The notes under the pieces were generated by a model that saw nothing but the letters and a program-made list of their open reading frames with translations, was not told where the DNA came from and ran no database searches. Shown here one piece after another: positions 9,596 through 18,807 of a DNA stretch of 64,000 nt (positions within the stretch are counted from its first letter, which is position 1; each line of letters opens with the position of its first letter). The DNA lies in the NCBI RefSeq assembly GCF_001641755.2, contig NZ_LRFG02000001.1, forward strand, positions 868,001 through 932,000, written 5' to 3'. The DNA comes from Microbulbifer flavimaris (GTDB lineage Bacteria; Pseudomonadota; Gammaproteobacteria; Pseudomonadales; Cellvibrionaceae). Position numbers and translations under genes: made by a program.

Positions 9596-11079
9596 TACGG
9601 CGCCCCTCCCAGAAGATAGGCTGAAGCCGCCTGTGTAACGGTGACCGGAAGACTGGTCTCAACACCGAAATACAGGTTCGCCAATACCAGGCCCCAGGTC
9701 GGGATCAGGATTCCCAGGGGTGCCTCATTCCTGCCCTGCTCCGGCAACGACTTATCCGGTCCCTGCAGGTAGGCGGCATCAATCAGGCGCCAGACGTAAA
9801 CCGCCGACAACAGTGATCCCGCTACAATGAGCAACGCCAGTATCCAGAAGCCGCTGTCGATAGCGGCCGCAATCAGGTGCCACTTACTGATAAATCCGGC
9901 CGTCAGCGGCATACCCACCAGGCTCGCCCCGGCAACTGCAATTGCTCCCATGGTCCAGGGCATGCGACGACCAAGGCCGCGGAAATCTTCAAGTGCGCAG
10001 CCGCCAGCCCGCAGAACCAGTCCCGCCAGGGCGAGGAACAACGCCGCCTTCATCAGTGCATGATTGAACAGGTGCAACAGGGTGGCCTGCAGTCCTGCCA
10101 CTGTGCTGATACCGATACCGACAATCATGTAACCGATCTGGGCCACTGAGGAGTAGGCGAACATCCGCTTGATATTCGACTGGTAGATCGCCACTGCCGA
10201 ACCGACGAAAACACCGGCCAGCCCGAGCAATATGAACAGCGACTGCAGCGGCAAGGCCGACAGCGAGAAGTCGATCCCGAACACGGTTACGGTGAATCGC
10301 ACCAGCAGATAAAGGGCGACCTTGGTGGCAGTGGCTGCGAGAAACGCGGTCACAATCGACGGGGCACTGCTATAGGCATTGGGCAGCCAGAGATGCAGCG
10401 GGAAAAGTGCCAGCTTGAGGCAGATGCCTACCAGGATAAAAGCAAAGGCAGCCAGTACCGCGGTAGAACTCTCCACTGCCGGCAGCCTCTCTGCCAGGTC
10501 CAGCATGTTGAGAGTACCGGTCATCATATACAGAAAGCCGATACCAATAAGAATAAAGGTGGCACCAATGGTGCCAAGCACAAGATATTGAAATGCTGAC
10601 CACAGTGCGCGTCGGTCGCGACCCATCGCGATCAGGGCATAGGTGGACAGCGAAGAGATTTCCAGGAATACGAATACATTGAATACGTCTCCGGTTGCCA
10701 CGATGCCCAGCAGGCCGGAGAAACACAGCAGGTAGAGGGTATAGAAAATGGTCTGGCGCGAAGCCCCCAGCTCGGACTCCACACTGGCGCGCGCCGCAGC
10801 AATAACCGCGGTACTGACCCCCGTGACGATGAACAACACCCAGGCATTGAGCACATCAATCCGATACTCGATCCCCCAAGGTGCGTCCCAGCCCCCGAGA
10901 CTGTAGCGAATGCTACCCTCTGACATGACCTGCTGGAGCAACAATGCGCTGACAACAAAGGCCGCGAGACTGACCAGCAACGTAAAGGCCCATGACAGGC
11001 GCGATTTTTGCAAAAACAGGCAGGAGGGGGCCGCCACCAGCGGCAGGATGACCTGCAGGATGGGAAGATGCGTTAACAC
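9595..11079 (-). CDS. mrpD: Mrp antiporter subunit D
   Basis: A 494-residue proton_antipo_M protein, the length of MrpD. It has the TM5 glutamate in NVFVFLEISSLSTYALI and the TM7 lysine in GICLKLALFPLHLWLPNAY, the residues essential for antiport in characterised MrpD. It starts with GTG at 11079, overlapping the stop of mrpC. Directly following MrpC, it is the most orthodox MrpD of the three antiporter-type subunits in this operon. Confidence 0.94.
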   Translation of the reverse strand: MLTHLPILQVILPLVAAPSCLFLQKSRLSWAFTLLVSLAAFVVSALLLQQVMSEGSIRYSLGGWDAPWGIEYRIDVLNAWVLFIVTGVSTAVIAAARASVESELGASRQTIFYTLYLLCFSGLLGIVATGDVFNVFVFLEISSLSTYALIAMGRDRRALWSAFQYLVLGTIGATFILIGIGFLYMMTGTLNMLDLAERLPAVESSTAVLAAFAFILVGICLKLALFPLHLWLPNAYSSAPSIVTAFLAATATKVALYLLVRFTVTVFGIDFSLSALPLQSLFILLGLAGVFVGSAVAIYQSNIKRMFAYSSVAQIGYMIVGIGISTVAGLQATLLHLFNHALMKAALFLALAGLVLRAGGCALEDFRGLGRRMPWTMGAIAVAGASLVGMPLTAGFISKWHLIAAAIDSGFWILALLIVAGSLLSAVYVWRLIDAAYLQGPDKSLPEQGRNEAPLGILIPTWGLVLANLYFGVETSLPVTVTQAASAYLLGGAP

Positions 11080-11426
11080 TGGGAATCTCTCGTCAGAATA
11101 TCCTGCTCTTCAACTGAGCCGTAGGACTGGCGAATTCTCAGCACGAGCGCCAGCGCCAGTGCCGTGGTGGCGATACCCACGACGATAGCGGTCAGGATCA
11201 GCACATGGGGCAGAGGATTGGAATAGACCGTGGCAAGCTGACTGAGGATAGGCGCACTGCCGCCGGTGACTTTTCCCACACTGATATAAAAGATAAACAC
11301 CGATGTTTGAAAGACATTCAGGCCAATGATTTTCTTGATCAGGTTGCCCTGGGCAATAACCATGTACAGGCCCGTCATCATCAGCAGAACGACGACCCAG
11401 TAATTGTAGAGCGCGCTAAGAAGCAT
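11073..11426 (-). CDS. mrpC: Mrp antiporter subunit C
   Basis: A 117-residue NuoK-like protein with three membrane helices (NYWVVVLLMMTGLYMVI, NVFQTSVFIFYISVG, and a third near residues 74-98 containing PHVLILTAIVVGIATTALA). MrpC is a small core subunit linking MrpA-type and MrpD-type subunits. The start overlaps the end of the fused MrpA/B gene by 11 bp and the stop overlaps mrpD, so the chain is tightly coupled. Confidence 0.94.
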   Translation of the reverse strand: MLLSALYNYWVVVLLMMTGLYMVIAQGNLIKKIIGLNVFQTSVFIFYISVGKVTGGSAPILSQLATVYSNPLPHVLILTAIVVGIATTALALALVLRIRQSYGSVEEQDILTRDSQC

Positions 11427-12414
11427 GCTGAACTACCCTCCCCCTGACGAGCTGCGCGGAGAAAACGAAGAACACCAGCATCATCACAGCAGCCACAGTA
11501 ATGCCGACACCCAGCTCGATGGCGATAATCCCGAGATGCTGGCCGGTAACGGAGTCACCAGCAAGGCCACTGTAATCGAGGTAGTTGCGGCCACTGACAA
11601 TCCCCAGCACGCCCACCGTGCCATAAACCAGCACACCCAATGCGGCCAAAGCCTGCACCAGGGAGCGGTTAACGATGCGCTCGACCGCATCGAGACCAAA
11701 GACCAGCGAATATAAAATGAAGCCAACGGCAAAGATGACCCCCGCCTGGAATCCGCCCCCGGGGCCGTATTCACCATGAAACTGGACATAGAGGGCGAAC
11801 AGCATGATCGGCGGAACCAGCACCTTGCCCACCACTCTCAGCACCAGGTGCGACGGCTCGGCCATGGGAGACTGAACCTGCCGCGGCAAAGTCTCGCCCT
11901 GCAGTCCCAACAGAGAGAGCACGCCAAGGCCGGCAGTAAAGATTACGACTACCTCGCCAAGGGTGTCGAAGGCACGATAACTGGCGAGCACTGATGTCAC
12001 CACGTTCGGAATACCGATTTCACGCATGGAGTCTGTGAGGTAGCGCGGCGCCACATGCAAATGCGCCGGCGCGTCGGGGGAACCGAAAGCCGGCATTTCC
12101 AGCGTGGCAGAAATCAACAGCAAGCCCACCACCGTCACGCTGATGAGTGCCAGGATTGCCCGCTGGGGATTGGCGCGCTGCGCCCTTCCGCAGATGGCCA
12201 AAGTGGAGAGCATCAGCAGGGGTGATATCCCCGCTCCCACTGCCGCTTCCGTAAAGGCAACGTCCACCGCACCCATGCTCATGAAGAAGCTGGCTGAAAG
12301 CAGGCCATAGATTCCCGCCAACATGACCGCAGCGAACAGATCACGGGTCCAGGCGATATAAACCGCTGTCACCAGGAGCAGTGACAGCAGGGTAATATCC
12401 AGTATTAGCTCCAC
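11416..12414 (-). CDS. Fused MrpA C-terminal domains and MrpB (MbhD-MbhE-MbhF-like)
   Basis: A 332-residue membrane protein with three parts. Residues 1-85 match the DUF4040/MbhD module (DLFAAVMLAGIYGLLSASFF, DVAFTEAAVGAG). Residues 86-190 match the MbhE-like end of MrpA (PNVVTSVLASYRAFDTLGEV). Residues 195-325 match MrpB/MnhB (FHGEYGPGGGFQAGVI). The N-terminal NuoL-like half of MrpA is missing. In canonical Mrp these modules form the end of MrpA plus a separate MrpB; in archaeal Mbh they are three proteins. The start is GTG at 12414 with GGGAG upstream. Domain calls come from motif recognition. Confidence 0.9.
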   Translation of the reverse strand: MELILDITLLSLLLVTAVYIAWTRDLFAAVMLAGIYGLLSASFFMSMGAVDVAFTEAAVGAGISPLLMLSTLAICGRAQRANPQRAILALISVTVVGLLLISATLEMPAFGSPDAPAHLHVAPRYLTDSMREIGIPNVVTSVLASYRAFDTLGEVVVIFTAGLGVLSLLGLQGETLPRQVQSPMAEPSHLVLRVVGKVLVPPIMLFALYVQFHGEYGPGGGFQAGVIFAVGFILYSLVFGLDAVERIVNRSLVQALAALGVLVYGTVGVLGIVSGRNYLDYSGLAGDSVTGQHLGIIAIELGVGITVAAVMMLVFFVFSAQLVRGRVVQHAS

Positions 12415-12441
12415 AGTATCGTCTCCCGGAATCCGCGGCGA

Positions 12442-12834
12442 TTACACACGATCGGCTCTCGCAAGATCCCTCGAGTCGGGATGCTGATCAGAATGGACAC
12501 CACCAGCGCCAGGTTTCGCGCTACCCGACTGCTCGCCACCGAGACGCAACTCGGAAAGCTGGGCAGATTTGGCCAGCGCATGCCCGGCGGTGGGGCTGGT
12601 AAAAAAGATAAACACGAGTATCAGGGTGAGCTTGAACAGGGGTAAGCCCCAGCCAGCAGTGAACATCAGGCCGCCGATAATCAGGTAGGTACCGAGGGTA
12701 TCGGTCATGCTCGCCGCGTGCATTCGCGAATAGAAATCGGGGAAGCGTAAAATCCCCAGAGCGCCCGAGATCATAAAGAAACTGCCCAATCCGAGCATCA
12801 TGGCAGCCAGTACAGAAACCGCACTCTCAATCAC
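12442..12834 (-). CDS. mrpG: Mrp antiporter subunit G
   Basis: A MrpG/MnhG/MbhC-type protein of 130 residues with three membrane helices and the family motif GILRFPDFYSRMHAASMTDTLG. The frame opens at 12870, but GTG at 12834 is preferred because it overlaps the mrpF stop (GTGATTGA) and has a strong GGGGAGGGAG ribosome-binding site. The hydrophilic C-terminal tail is longer than usual and variable-looking. Confidence 0.92.
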   Translation of the reverse strand: MIESAVSVLAAMMLGLGSFFMISGALGILRFPDFYSRMHAASMTDTLGTYLIIGGLMFTAGWGLPLFKLTLILVFIFFTSPTAGHALAKSAQLSELRLGGEQSGSAKPGAGGVHSDQHPDSRDLARADRV

Positions 12835-13102
12835 TGGCTCCCTCCCCTGCACTCGCGCCTTGATATTCAAAATATTTCAGGACACCAATGATGCTGACAA
12901 AGTTGATCAGTGCGTAAACCAGCGCAATGTCGATGAATTCGGGACGGCCGCTGATAAAACAGATCACGGAAATCAGCAGCACAGTTTTGGTGCCGAACAC
13001 ATTCACGGCGAGGATACGATCGTGAATGGTCGGGCCCAGCAGTGCCCGCACGAGGGCCATGACCATCACCACCAGCAAGGCGACAGCGGTTGCAATTATC
13101 AT
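12827..13102 (-). CDS. mrpF: Mrp antiporter subunit F
   Basis: A 91-residue protein with three membrane helices and the MrpF/MnhF motif RALLGPTIHDRILAVN followed by EFIDIALVYALINFVS. MrpF lies in the same subcomplex as MrpE and MrpG in Mrp structures. It shares one base with the mrpE stop and overlaps the mrpG start. Confidence 0.93.
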   Translation of the reverse strand: MIIATAVALLVVMVMALVRALLGPTIHDRILAVNVFGTKTVLLISVICFISGRPEFIDIALVYALINFVSIIGVLKYFEYQGASAGEGASD

Positions 13103-13611
13103 TATTGATCCAGCCGCGCGACGCGGCCCTCCATTTCACCGGTCTGCAACTCAGCTATCCCCGACTCGGTCAGGGCGTGAACCAGCAACTCCCCTTTATC
13201 CAGGGAGACTGTCACGGTACCCGGGGTGAGCGTGATGGAATTGGCGTAAATGACTCGGGAAAGGTCTGACTGGAGGGCGCATGGCACGCGGGCACTGACA
13301 GGGCTGATGGCGCTGCGACCTCGCCAAGCACAGCCAGCAACCTTGATATTGCTTTCAACAATCTTTCTGAATAGCCAGCCGTAGTACGCCAGTAACCGGA
13401 ACGACATGTGAAATGGCTGCGACTCTCCGTCAACCACACGCATTCGACGGGCAATCCACACAACCAGGAATACAGATAGTGCACCGAACGCCAGGAGCAG
13501 TGGCGAGTAATGGCCGGAATTACCCAGCCAGATCAACCCCAGCACGAGACTCAGGTACAGTGAATAGCGCAATCCCGAATCAGTGGCCTTGACACTTTTT
13601 TTAGTGGTCAT
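13102..13611 (-). CDS. mrpE: Mrp antiporter subunit E
   Basis: A 169-residue MrpE/MnhE-family protein: two N-terminal membrane helices, the conserved RLLAYYGWLFRKIVESNIKV segment, then a soluble domain with SLSRVIYANSITLTPGTVTV-like features. It is the first gene of the nine-gene operon, so the promoter should lie in the AT-rich gap at 13612-14007. Having E, F and G first is the order of archaeal Mbh hydrogenases rather than of canonical Mrp operons. Confidence 0.93.
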   Translation of the reverse strand: MTTKKSVKATDSGLRYSLYLSLVLGLIWLGNSGHYSPLLLAFGALSVFLVVWIARRMRVVDGESQPFHMSFRLLAYYGWLFRKIVESNIKVAGCAWRGRSAISPVSARVPCALQSDLSRVIYANSITLTPGTVTVSLDKGELLVHALTESGIAELQTGEMEGRVARLDQ

Positions 13612-14007
13612 CTTTTATTCTCTTCAGCAACAGCCTGACCGCAGGCTCGCTGGAGGCTGGCACTATAGAGACCTATGAGAGCAGACCGAGGCAGGCTGCA
13701 GAGTGCCGGCAGGGTGGTCGCCAGCACGCTGAAAAGTCCCCGGGTCGACCGGCGGGCGCGGAATCCCATTATTGCCATAAACGCCTGTTTTTTGTGCAGT
13801 TTTTTATTCGTTATGGGATTACTTTGGCATTATTGATGTGGTAAAAATTGCCATAAATGTGAAAAAGTGTGTCAGGGTTTGAAAAAGGCTGTATGACTCT
13901 CTTGAGGATCGTGCCTATCGCGCACCCCACGAATGCAAGGGAGCCCCTGAAACGACCCGACACATCATTGCAGGCCCCGCGACCAATAAACATATAAAGG
14001 TCATCCA
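13612..14007. other. Divergent intergenic region between mrp operon and OmpR-type regulator
   Basis: No gene seen. The region is AT-rich compared with its surroundings. It holds an 11-bp direct repeat ATTGCCATAAA (13771-13781 and 13847-13857) and an inverted pair AATCCCAT (13762-13769) / ATGGGATT (13813-13820). It must contain the promoters of mrpE (leftward) and of the response regulator (rightward). I could not place -35/-10 boxes with confidence. Confidence 0.5.
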
Positions 14008-14721
14008 ATGAATATCTTCGGCGCCTCGGTACTGGTCATAGACCCCAACCCGGCAGACCGCGAAGCGCTGGCCCAGTTGTTGCGCCAGTCCGGATTCAGC
14101 GTCATCCAGGATGACGGTGCTGAAACCACCGCAGCGAGTGCTGCGGAATGCCGGCCCGACCTGGTGACGCTGGACATTGCGCTCCCCGGCGCGGATGGCT
14201 TCCATCTGTGCCGCGACCTCTGCAACCTCGACAATGCGCCGCCAGTTCTGCTGATTTCATCCCGCAATGACGAGATTGACCGGGTGCTCGGGCTGGAGCT
14301 GGGCGCGGACGACTACGTGGGAAAGCCCTACTCCCCCCGGGAACTCGTTGCCAGGGTCAAAGCCATCCTGCGCCGTGCCAAGCGGGAAATCATCCGCGAG
14401 CGCCCCAGGGCTTTTGCCTTCAACGGCTGGCGCTTTTATCCAGCGCGGATGGAGCTCCTGAATCCCGACACTGAAGTAGTGCCGCTCTCCACCAGTGAAA
14501 CCGCGCTGCTGTTGGCATTTGTGCAGAACCCGCAGACGCCACTTAGCCGGGATCGGCTCCTGGACCTGACCAAAGGTCGTGATAGCTTCCCCTTCGATCG
14601 CAGCATTGACTCCCATGTGAGTCGCTTGCGCCGGAAGCTCGGGGACTGCGCCCGCTCACCCCACACGATCAAAACGGCATGGGGTTCCGGCTACATATTC
14701 AGCCATGCAGTCGAGTCCTGA
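14008..14721 (+). CDS. OmpR/PhoB-type response regulator (orphan)
   Basis: A 237-residue two-domain regulator. The receiver domain has Asp12, phosphoacceptor Asp56 (LVTLDIALPGADGF) and Lys106 (GKPYSPREL). A winged-helix domain follows (SRDRLLDLTKGRDSFPFDRSIDSHVSRLRRKLG). All phosphorylation residues are present. No histidine kinase gene is adjacent, so its partner is unknown; divergence from the mrp operon makes that operon a possible target. AAAGG precedes the ATG. Confidence 0.93.
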   Translation: MNIFGASVLVIDPNPADREALAQLLRQSGFSVIQDDGAETTAASAAECRPDLVTLDIALPGADGFHLCRDLCNLDNAPPVLLISSRNDEIDRVLGLELGADDYVGKPYSPRELVARVKAILRRAKREIIRERPRAFAFNGWRFYPARMELLNPDTEVVPLSTSETALLLAFVQNPQTPLSRDRLLDLTKGRDSFPFDRSIDSHVSRLRRKLGDCARSPHTIKTAWGSGYIFSHAVES

Positions 14722-15049
14722 AATTTATGACCATGCGGTCAGACCAAACACGGAGCCGTTCAGCCGCCCATTAATGATCAGAAACCAAACATGTTGCTCA
14801 GATAGCAGCCCATGTAGCACGCCTGCTACTCGCGTTCACGAGTAATTTAGTGCGCGAATAGGCAATGGCGCGCAAGTTTGTTTTTGCGAACCTCGGTCAC
14901 TGGCACCATTCATCTCGTATTGAAGGCAATTCATGCCTTTTGGAGCTTTCAGCCTTTATACTTGTCCTAAGCTGTAAGTCGCCACGGACATGCCATTCAG
15001 GCAGCAGACTGTGGGGCGCCTTGAAGTAGGACGTATAAAGAGACTCCTT
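14722..15049. other. Intergenic region upstream of prc
   Basis: No gene supported. The frame of prc can be extended upstream to 14990, but the signal peptide and start favour 15050. It holds short hairpins (TGACC/GGTCA at 14728-14741; ACTCG/CGAGT near 14830) without T tracts. A TATACT box at 14957-14962 lacks a clear -35 partner. Confidence 0.4.
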
Positions 15050-17155
15050 ATGCTTACCAATCGGATCGCCAAGCTTTTCTCAGGATTGCTGATCACAACC
15101 GTGACCGCCCTGCCGTTCGCCGCCCTGGCCGCAGTAGAAGCACTGCAGCCGGAGGACGACCACGGTGGCACGGCCCGTGAAATCGTCGGCAAACTGGAGA
15201 TGTTGCATTACAACAAGCTGAAAGTCGGCGACGAAATGTCCGGGGAACTCTGGGACGCGTACATCGATGCGCTGGATCCTACCCGCAGCTATTTTCTTGC
15301 CTCGGATATCGCCGAATTCCGCCAGTGGCACGACAGGCTGGATGACCAGCTGCGCGCTGGCCAGGTCGTAGCCGGTTTCGACATTTACAACCGCTACCGC
15401 CTGCGCCTGTCTGATCGGCTCGAGAACACCCTCTCCCAGCTGGAAAAGGGTCTCCCCCAGTTCGATTTCACCCGGGATGAGAACCTGCTGCTGGACCGTG
15501 AGGAAAGCACCTGGCCCGCTTCAATCAGCGAGGCCGACGACCTCTGGCGCAAGCGCCTCAAGTCCAGCGTCCTCAACCTGCGCCTGACCGGCAAAACTGA
15601 CGAGGAAATTCAGGACCTGCTGACGCGCCGCTACCAGGGCCAGCTGAAGCGGATCAACCAGCAGAGCAGCGATGACGTCTTCGAGCTGTACATGAACTCG
15701 CTGACCCGCCTGTACGATCCGCACAGCAACTACCTGTCCCCGCGGTCTCTCGAAAACTTCAATATGAGCATGTCCCTCTCCCTGGAGGGAATCGGTGCCG
15801 TCTTGCAGATGGAGGACGAGTACACCAAGGTGGCCCGCCTCGTGGCAGGTGGCCCCGCTGACCGCACGGGCAAGGTCAAGCCAAACGACAAAATTGTCGC
15901 CGTTGGTCAGGATAAAGAGGGTGAAATGGTCGATGTCGTTGGCTGGCGCCTCGACGACGTGGTGGACCTGATTCGCGGCTCCGCCGGCACCTATGTCCGC
16001 CTGGAAACCATTCCCGCCGGAGGTGACGGTAGCCACCGCACCATTCTGATCAAGCGCAGCAAGGTCAAGCTGGAAGACCAGGCAGCAAAAAAGGCCACAT
16101 TTGAATTCTCCGACGGCAAGGAGACCTTCAAAATCGGCGTGATCAACCTGCCGACCTTCTATATCGACTTTGAGGCCTATCGCCGTCGCGACCCCAACTA
16201 CAAGAGCACCACCCGCGATGTTGCGCGCCTGCTGGACGAATTAAAAGAGGAAGGGGTTGATGGCATCATCCTCGACCTGCGTAACAATGGCGGCGGTTCC
16301 CTGCAGGAAGCCACCATGCTCACCGACCTGTTCATCGATCAGGGCCCGGTGGTGCAGATCCGGCACGCCAATGAGCAGATCTCCCGCCACAACCGCTCCC
16401 GCTCCCGGGCCATGTACCGCGGGCCGCTCATGGTGCTGATCAACCGGTTGTCCGCGTCTGCGTCAGAAATCTTCGCTGGCGCCATTCAGGACTACAACCG
16501 CGGGCTGGTTGTGGGCAACCAGTCCTTTGGCAAGGGTACCGTGCAAACCATGGCCCCCCTGAAGGAAGGCCAGTTGAAAATCACCCAGTCCAAGTTCTAC
16601 CGGGTTTCCGGCGACAGCACCCAGCATGCAGGTGTAACGCCGGATATTCCGATGCCGCAGCTGATCGACGCTGAAAGTGTTGGCGAGAGTGCTTACGACA
16701 CCGCCCTGCCCTGGGACCGTATCCACGCAGTGCCGCACGCCAAGTACTTCAACCTGAAGGATTTGCTGCCGGACCTGGTCAGCAAGCACAACCAGCGCAC
16801 CGCTGCAGACCCGGACTTCGTTTTCCTGCGGGATCAGTTCCGTCTTGAAAGCGAACGCGCAGATCGCAAGTTCGTCTCTCTCAACGAACTCACGCGGGAG
16901 CAGGAGCGCGAAAACCTGAACCAGCAGATGCTGGTCATGGAGAACCGCCGCCGCACCGCCAAGGGCCTCGAACCCTACGAAAATTTTGAGGCCTACGAGA
17001 AGAGCGAGTCGGAGGATACCGCCACCATTGGCGGTCCGGTGGAAATCAAACTGGAGAATGACCCCATTCTCAATGAGGCCGGCTATATCATGGCTGACTT
17101 CATCGGCCTGTCCGAAAAGATCACCAAGACACCGCCACAGGTGGCCAACTTCTGA
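15050..17155 (+). CDS. prc: Carboxy-terminal processing protease (tail-specific protease Prc)
   Basis: A 701-residue periplasmic serine protease, the long Prc/Tsp form of gammaproteobacteria. The ATG at 15050 gives a clean signal peptide (about residues 1-28, cleaved after PFAALAA). An N-terminal helical domain follows (DALDPTRSYFLASDI), then a PDZ domain (GIGAVLQMEDEYTKVARLVAGGPA) and the S41 catalytic core with the Ser of NRLSASASEIF and Lys of NQSFGKGTVQ, then a C-terminal DUF3340-like part. Prc trims lipoproteins and murein hydrolases in E. coli. It is followed by exonuclease III after a hairpin-containing gap. Confidence 0.97.
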   Translation: MLTNRIAKLFSGLLITTVTALPFAALAAVEALQPEDDHGGTAREIVGKLEMLHYNKLKVGDEMSGELWDAYIDALDPTRSYFLASDIAEFRQWHDRLDDQLRAGQVVAGFDIYNRYRLRLSDRLENTLSQLEKGLPQFDFTRDENLLLDREESTWPASISEADDLWRKRLKSSVLNLRLTGKTDEEIQDLLTRRYQGQLKRINQQSSDDVFELYMNSLTRLYDPHSNYLSPRSLENFNMSMSLSLEGIGAVLQMEDEYTKVARLVAGGPADRTGKVKPNDKIVAVGQDKEGEMVDVVGWRLDDVVDLIRGSAGTYVRLETIPAGGDGSHRTILIKRSKVKLEDQAAKKATFEFSDGKETFKIGVINLPTFYIDFEAYRRRDPNYKSTTRDVARLLDELKEEGVDGIILDLRNNGGGSLQEATMLTDLFIDQGPVVQIRHANEQISRHNRSRSRAMYRGPLMVLINRLSASASEIFAGAIQDYNRGLVVGNQSFGKGTVQTMAPLKEGQLKITQSKFYRVSGDSTQHAGVTPDIPMPQLIDAESVGESAYDTALPWDRIHAVPHAKYFNLKDLLPDLVSKHNQRTAADPDFVFLRDQFRLESERADRKFVSLNELTREQERENLNQQMLVMENRRRTAKGLEPYENFEAYEKSESEDTATIGGPVEIKLENDPILNEAGYIMADFIGLSEKITKTPPQVANF

Positions 17156-17273
17156 TCTTCTCCCCGGGGCCGGTCACTTACGGCCAGCCCCGGGGAATTT
17201 CCGTATAATTTGAAAACTTGAACGCCAGACAGGTTGGGTGCGCCCGGCCTTTTTTATTTTTTGGGGGAGAGAA

Positions 17274-18089
17274 GTGAAAGTCGTTTCCTTTAACGTCAAC
17301 AGCATCCGCGCACGCCTGCACCAGCTGGAAGCGCTGGTCGAAACCCACGCACCGGACATCATCGGGCTGCAGGAAACCAAGGTGACCGATGAGGACTTCC
17401 CCATCGATGCCGTTCGTGACCTGGGCTATGAGGTGATCTTCTTTGGTCAGAAGACCCACTACGGTGTGGCGATGCTCTCCAGGCTGCCCTTCCTGGACCA
17501 GCAATTTGGATTCCCCGATGACGGCACCGAAGCCCAGCGGCGCCTCGTCACCGGGAAGTTCGACATTGGCGCCAGCGAGCCGCTGACTGTCATCAATGGT
17601 TACTTCCCGCAAGGGGAAAATCGCGAGCACCCGATCAAATTCCCGGCAAAACGCAAGTATTACGCCGACCTCAGCCAATACCTGGAGAAGCACTGCAAGC
17701 CCGAGGCGCCAGTGCTGGTGATCGGCGACATGAACATTTCCCCCTCTGACCTGGACATCGGGATTGGCGAGCCCAATCGCAAGCGCTGGCTGCGTGACGG
17801 CAAGTGCAGCTTCCTGCCAGAAGAGCGGGAGTGGCTGCAGAAAGTCGAGAACTGGGGCCTGGTGGACACCTTCCGCCAGCTGCATCCCGAGACGGACGAT
17901 ATCTTCAGCTGGTTTGACTACCGCAGCCGCGGTTTCGACCGAGAGCCAAAGCGCGGCCTGCGAATCGACCTGATTCTCGCGACCCAGTCCCTGGCGAAAA
18001 ACTGCACCCAGGCGGGGGTTGACTACGAGATTCGGGGGATGGAACGCCCCAGCGACCACGCGCCAGTCTGGGCCGAGTTCAAGTTGTAA
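17274..18089 (+). CDS. xthA: Exodeoxyribonuclease III
   Basis: A 271-residue AP endonuclease/3'-5' exonuclease of base-excision repair, endonuclease/exonuclease/phosphatase fold. Visible motifs: [18 protein letters not shown] (metal-binding Glu), [42 protein letters not shown] and the catalytic RPSDHAPVW. The start is GTG at 17274 with GGGGGAGAGAA upstream; the frame opens at 17238 but that extension carries no conserved sequence. A terminator follows. Confidence 0.97.
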   Translation: MKVVSFNVNSIRARLHQLEALVETHAPDIIGLQETKVTDEDFPIDAVRDLGYEVIFFGQKTHYGVAMLSRLPFLDQQFGFPDDGTEAQRRLVTGKFDIGASEPLTVINGYFPQGENREHPIKFPAKRKYYADLSQYLEKHCKPEAPVLVIGDMNISPSDLDIGIGEPNRKRWLRDGKCSFLPEEREWLQKVENWGLVDTFRQLHPETDDIFSWFDYRSRGFDREPKRGLRIDLILATQSLAKNCTQAGVDYEIRGMERPSDHAPVWAEFKL

Positions 18090-18097
18090 CCACTTTT

Positions 18098-18123
18098 TGG
18101 GCGCCCTGACCGGCGCCCATTTT
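18098..18123 (+). terminator. Rho-independent terminator of xthA
   Basis: TGGGCGCC (18098-18105) pairs with GGCGCCCA (18112-18119) around a six-base loop, followed by TTTT, 8 bp after the xthA stop. Confidence 0.8.
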
Positions 18124-18336
18124 GTTTGCGATCGGCCCAGCCCCTGCCTACCGAACCTGCTTCACTCCCCTTCTACAGCTACAGCACTGCCCGAGAACTC
18201 GGCGAGCGCATCCGAATGTGCTGCCTGGCTCAGTCCCGGCAGTCCCGGTTCTCTCACAGTTTCTGGCCTGAGACTTACTGCGCGGGCACCCAGAGCCTGT
18301 TATAAAGGTACAGCCAACTCAGTCATATCTGCCCTT

Positions 18337-18348
18337 CCATATATATGG
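18337..18348. promoter_or_regulatory. AT-rich palindrome upstream of arsR, probable ArsR operator
   Basis: CCATATATATGG is a perfect 12-bp palindrome 11 bp before the arsR start codon, and a further TATATATG overlaps the ATG. ArsR-family repressors bind AT-rich palindromes at their own promoters, so this is the natural autoregulatory site. Confidence 0.6.
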
Positions 18349-18358
18349 GCAGGTATAT

Positions 18359-18745
18359 ATGATTGCCATTGCTGACTTCGCAACTCCAGACCAACCGATG
18401 GAAGCCATCCAGCTCTACAAACACTTGGGTGAAGAGACCCGCCTGAGGATCCTGTTGCTCATCGCAGCCGAGGACGAGCTTTGCGTCTGTGAACTGACCG
18501 CGGCCACAGGGGAAAGCCAGCCCAAGATCTCCCGGCACCTCGGCCTGCTTCGCCAGGCCGGGTTACTCGAGGACGAAAGACGGGGTAAATGGGTTTTCTA
18601 TCGTATCGGCCGCGATGTGGACGCCTGGGCATGGGAAATCCTGGCGACAACCCTGAAGTCCAACCCCGATTGTCTTGCACAGGATCAAAAGAGGCTTGCG
18701 GCCATGGGTTCCCGTCCCAAAAGGATGCGCCATTGCAGCGCCTGA
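18359..18745 (+). CDS. arsR: ArsR-family arsenic-responsive repressor
   Basis: A 128-residue winged-helix repressor. Residues 40-47 read ELCVCELT with Cys42 and Cys44, the arsenite-sensing pair of E. coli-type ArsR, followed by the recognition helix (GESQPKISRHLGLLRQAGLL). As(III) binding releases it from DNA. It leads an arsR-GAPDH-arsJ cassette. The start is taken as ATG at 18359; ATG at 18398 (MEAIQLYKHLGEETR) is a plausible alternative. Confidence 0.94.
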   Translation: MIAIADFATPDQPMEAIQLYKHLGEETRLRILLLIAAEDELCVCELTAATGESQPKISRHLGLLRQAGLLEDERRGKWVFYRIGRDVDAWAWEILATTLKSNPDCLAQDQKRLAAMGSRPKRMRHCSA

Positions 18746-18807
18746 TAATTCCAGATACCCGGCACTAGTCTTAGAGACAACTAACCTGTTTGACCAGAGA
18801 GGAACAC

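Noticed and set aside
17162-17195. Strong CCCCGGGGC hairpin after prc as a terminator
   Set aside because: The stem is convincing but no T tract follows on either strand, so it is not listed as a terminator.
17203-17208. TATAAT box as an xthA promoter
   Set aside because: No acceptable -35 box is found 16-18 bp upstream; the only sequence there is the GC hairpin.
17178-18059. 293-codon open frame antisense to xthA
   Set aside because: xthA is unambiguous on the plus strand with a strong start and terminator.
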